A stretch of DNA of 9,806 nt from an uncultured Verrucomicrobiales bacterium (GTDB lineage Bacteria; Verrucomicrobiota; Verrucomicrobiia; Verrucomicrobiales; DEV007), in contig CALCSP010000553.1 of the NCBI GenBank assembly GCA_937893785.1, positions 1-9,806 on the forward strand, given 5' to 3'. The notes under the pieces were generated by a model. That model was not told the origin of the DNA. It searched no databases and saw only the letters and a list, made by a program, of their open reading frames with translations. Of the stretch, positions 7,700 through 9,806 are shown one piece after another. How positions within the stretch are numbered: position 1 is the stretch's first letter; every line of letters starts with the position of its first letter. The position numbers and the translations under genes are program-made.

Positions 7700-9244
7700 A
7701 TGGCAATGAATCGCAATTTTAATATCAAACTGAACCGCCGCAGCTTTATTGGCCGTTCAGCACTGGGATCAATGGCCCTGGGTGGACTTTCGCAAACCCT
7801 AAACCACCTTGGCTTAATGGATGCCGCCGCTGAGGAGGTCACGCTAAGCGACTATAAGGCCCTGGTATGCATTTTCCTGAGGGGGGGGTGTGACATGAAT
7901 AACTTCTTAATCCCCAGGGATACAAATCCGCAAGCTAACCGCTATACAAACAATCGGGGGGTCGTCGCCATTCCTAATGGCAGTGCCTCAGCGGATGGAG
8001 ACAACACTATCCCGTTAACGGCTCATACCGGTGATCCTTTTGGATTTCACCCAAGTCTAAACAAGATGGCCACCATGTTTAACAATGGTGAACTAAGTAT
8101 GCTGGCAAACTGCGGAAATCTATCCGAGGTGGTAACCCGTGCCAATTATGAAACTGCTATCCTTCCCGTGCAGCTGTTCAGCCACTCGGATCAGGTAACT
8201 CAATGGATGGCCGGATCCCAGCCTGACAAGCCTTTTGCCAGTGGGTGGGGAGGCCGGATTGCCCAGAACTTCGGCTCAGATGGTAACGACTTTAACCCGC
8301 AGGGAAAGTCCTCAATGCTCATTACGGTTTCCGGCACATCGGACTTTCTCTCATCTCCCGGCGGCTCTGTGCCCCAGTATGCTGTAAGTGACAACGGTGC
8401 AATTAGCGTTGCCGGCTACGGGGATAATTACCAAAACGCAGTAACTGCCGACAACAAATATCGCAATAATAATAATGGCAAACGCCTCGAGGCTTTTGAG
8501 GATGTCATGTTCCACAAGCATAAACATATCTTAGAAGAAGGATATAATACCGTAGTGCGACGAGCCAGAGCCAACGAAGCGATAATCGGCGAAGCTCTTA
8601 CAACTGCAACAGCCACCGGAGTTGATTTTGATACCCTATTTCCCGATACTGACTTGGGACGTGAATTAAAAATGGTTGCCCAGCTCATTGCCGGAAGAGA
8701 ATGCCTGGGCAACAGCCGCCAGATCTTCTTTGTCGATCAGGGTGGATTTGACACCCATCAGGATATCAATGCAGACCTACCTGCCCTCTTGACTCAACTT
8801 GATGATGCTATTGGAGCATTTAACCAAGCAATGAAGCAGCTTGCGGCAAACGACAGCGACTTTGACTACAATGACGTGGTGGGTTTCCAAGCTTCAGACT
8901 TCAACCGCACCTGGACCCCCAATGGCAGTAACTTTGCCAGTTCCGGCACTGATCATGCATGGGGCACCAATGCGTTCCTCTTTGGAGGAGCGGTGAACGG
9001 AGGCCGGATCTTCGGCAAGATTCCCGAACTTCGTATAGGAGGAGATGATGATGTCCCCTCAGGCTCAAGGGGACGCTGGATCCCCACGACTGCTGTCGAA
9101 CAATATTCTGCAGTTCTGGCTAAATGGCTTGGAGTTCCACCCGCAGATATGGACACCATCTTTCCTAACCTCTCAAGGTTTACTGATCCTTTTGACATCA
9201 GCCCATCTGGACCAAACCTCGATCTCATCGATTTTCTCGCCTAA
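7700..9244 (+). CDS. Tat-exported DUF1501 family protein
   Basis: A 514-residue protein of the DUF1501 family, which belongs to the alkaline phosphatase/sulfatase-like fold group; the reaction is not established. The N-terminus has a twin-arginine signal: NRRSFIG (Arg13, Arg14), a mildly hydrophobic stretch rich in Ala, Gly and Leu, and a likely cleavage near DAAAEE (41-46). Family landmarks in order: LVCIFLRGGCDMNNFLIP with GGCD at 62-65; GFHPSLNKMATMFNNGELSML; SHSDQVTQWMAG; GWGGRIA; FVDQGGFDTHQD (Gly348 to His353, a likely metal or active-site segment); SDFNRT (399-404), where relatives usually have SEFGRT; TDHAWG (Asp418, His419); FLFGGAVNGGRIFG; and VEQYSAVLAKWLGV. The length is usual for the family. 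In-frame TAA at 7691 limits the start to ATG 7700 or ATG 7706, and both keep the Tat signal. A weak AAAAGA precedes it. It starts 19 bases after the DUF1800 stop, so the two are very probably co-transcribed; this pairing recurs in many bacteria. A G8 run lies in codons 61-63. Confidence 0.95.
   Translation: MAMNRNFNIKLNRRSFIGRSALGSMALGGLSQTLNHLGLMDAAAEEVTLSDYKALVCIFLRGGCDMNNFLIPRDTNPQANRYTNNRGVVAIPNGSASADGDNTIPLTAHTGDPFGFHPSLNKMATMFNNGELSMLANCGNLSEVVTRANYETAILPVQLFSHSDQVTQWMAGSQPDKPFASGWGGRIAQNFGSDGNDFNPQGKSSMLITVSGTSDFLSSPGGSVPQYAVSDNGAISVAGYGDNYQNAVTADNKYRNNNNGKRLEAFEDVMFHKHKHILEEGYNTVVRRARANEAIIGEALTTATATGVDFDTLFPDTDLGRELKMVAQLIAGRECLGNSRQIFFVDQGGFDTHQDINADLPALLTQLDDAIGAFNQAMKQLAANDSDFDYNDVVGFQASDFNRTWTPNGSNFASSGTDHAWGTNAFLFGGAVNGGRIFGKIPELRIGGDDDVPSGSRGRWIPTTAVEQYSAVLAKWLGVPPADMDTIFPNLSRFTDPFDISPSGPNLDLIDFLA
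7881..7888 (+). repeat. G8 homopolymer tract inside the DUF1501 coding sequence
   Basis: Eight consecutive G bases encode the end of Arg61 plus Gly62-Gly63 of the family's GGxD motif. Any one-base slip would shift the frame early in the gene and remove almost the whole domain. Arg-Gly-Gly could be coded with other glycine codons, so the run is not forced by the protein. Whether it varies in length in the population cannot be seen here. Confidence 0.8.
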
Positions 9245-9256
9245 TTTTTAATCCTC

Positions 9257-9806
9257 ATGCATCCACCTCAAAAGTGGAAAGCGATTGCTACAACATGCGT
9301 GGTAGCATTGTCTATTCTCTTACTGTTTTATGTATTTCAATCATTTAACAGAAATGGCCTAAAAGATAACCTACCGAGCATCCCGTCAGGCTCTACACCC
9401 TCTGCGCCTACACCCTCGAATCTTGGGCAAAAAATCAACTCTAAACAGATGCAACCCGGGGAAACAAGACCGGGAAAAACGCCAGACACAGTTCTCGTTC
9501 AACCTTTTCAACCAGGCCCCCCGAAAGAAATCTCAAGAAATTACCGCGTGCCTACTCATCTCGATGATGCTCGTATCAGCAGAACTGAAGATGGCCGTAT
9601 TATTTTCGAACAAGCAATCGAGCTCGCGAACAAACTGCACTCCAAGAATACTCCTTTTGAGGAAGACATTCAGATTCTTGATGCCATTTTCGGCTATTAC
9701 AGAATGATCTATAAAAGCAACCCTGTTGCCGGAGAAAACTTTGAAGTCATTAACTCTCTTACTGGAAAAAACAGGCAGAAAGTTGTTGTTTTTCCAATCA
9801 ACCATC
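9257..9806 (+). CDS. membrane-anchored protein of unknown function (C-terminus cut by window edge)
   Basis: An open frame runs from ATG 9257 to the right edge, giving 183 codons without a stop. It starts 12 bases after the DUF1501 stop, in the same frame. Residues 1-8 are short and basic (Lys6, Lys8). Residues 9-28 form one membrane segment (IATTCVVALSILLLFYVF), read as an uncleaved signal anchor or a signal peptide. Residues about 38-90 are a low-complexity Pro/Ser/Thr/Gln linker. A folded part begins near 94: RVPTHLDDARIS, IIFEQAIELANKL, DIQILDAIFGYYR, NPVAGENFEVINSLTG, VVVFPINH. From memory, small verrucomicrobial proteins near DUF1800/DUF1501 genes have this same series (helix, AIFGYYR-like helix, NPxGEN, ALTGxN, hydrophobic strand, HP). 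They continue with a WGTPY-type segment reminiscent of type II secretion pseudopilin ends; that part lies outside the window. The gene is probably in the same operon. The function is unknown. No Shine-Dalgarno sequence is visible before the ATG. Confidence 0.85.
   Translation, partial: MHPPQKWKAIATTCVVALSILLLFYVFQSFNRNGLKDNLPSIPSGSTPSAPTPSNLGQKINSKQMQPGETRPGKTPDTVLVQPFQPGPPKEISRNYRVPTHLDDARISRTEDGRIIFEQAIELANKLHSKNTPFEEDIQILDAIFGYYRMIYKSNPVAGENFEVINSLTGKNRQKVVVFPINH

Noticed and set aside
5614..8479. RNNNNG with AAT triplet repeats in both the DUF1800 (5614-5631) and DUF1501 (8462-8479) genes
   Set aside because: These are short Asn codon runs in low-complexity loops; the shared motif is most simply coincidence.
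9423..9805. Short frames on both strands near the right edge (94 residues + strand, 90 residues - strand)
   Set aside because: They overlap the longer frame from 9257, which has a membrane segment and a folded-looking domain and continues past the edge.

Overview
The window suggests a Verrucomicrobiota-type bacterium, or a relative in the PVC group. This rests on gene content and not on any marker gene. A very large secreted DUF1800 protein carries aspartate/glycine calcium-binding-like repeats, PA14, Calx-beta and CHRD modules and a galactose-binding-like beta-sandwich. It is followed directly by a Tat-exported DUF1501 protein, and a TPR-redoxin fusion lies upstream. Starts generally lack a strong Shine-Dalgarno sequence, base composition is moderate, and all genes lie on the + strand. 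No RNA genes, insertion sequences, CRISPR arrays or convincing terminators were seen.

Layout: 1-40 may hold the last codons of an upstream gene. 115-2427 encodes an exported protein with helical TPR-like repeats and a C-terminal CxxC redoxin domain. A 102-base spacer (2428-2529) has no recognisable terminator. 2530-7680 encodes the 1716-residue Sec-exported modular DUF1800 protein. After 19 bases, 7700-9244 encodes the Tat-exported DUF1501 protein. After 12 more bases, a fourth gene starts at 9257 and runs off the right edge. It encodes a membrane-anchored protein with a proline/serine/threonine-rich linker.

The tight spacing from 2530 onward suggests one transcription unit, and the first gene may belong to it. 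All four products appear to act outside the cytoplasm: two by Sec-type signal peptides, one by Tat and one by a membrane anchor. DUF1800 and DUF1501 genes are a recurrent pair whose biochemical role is not established, so no function is claimed for the cassette. The strongest leads are the split DUF1800 domain with a beta-sandwich inserted in it, the PA14/Calx-beta/CHRD front end, the different export routes of the two partners, and the conserved-looking partial fourth gene.
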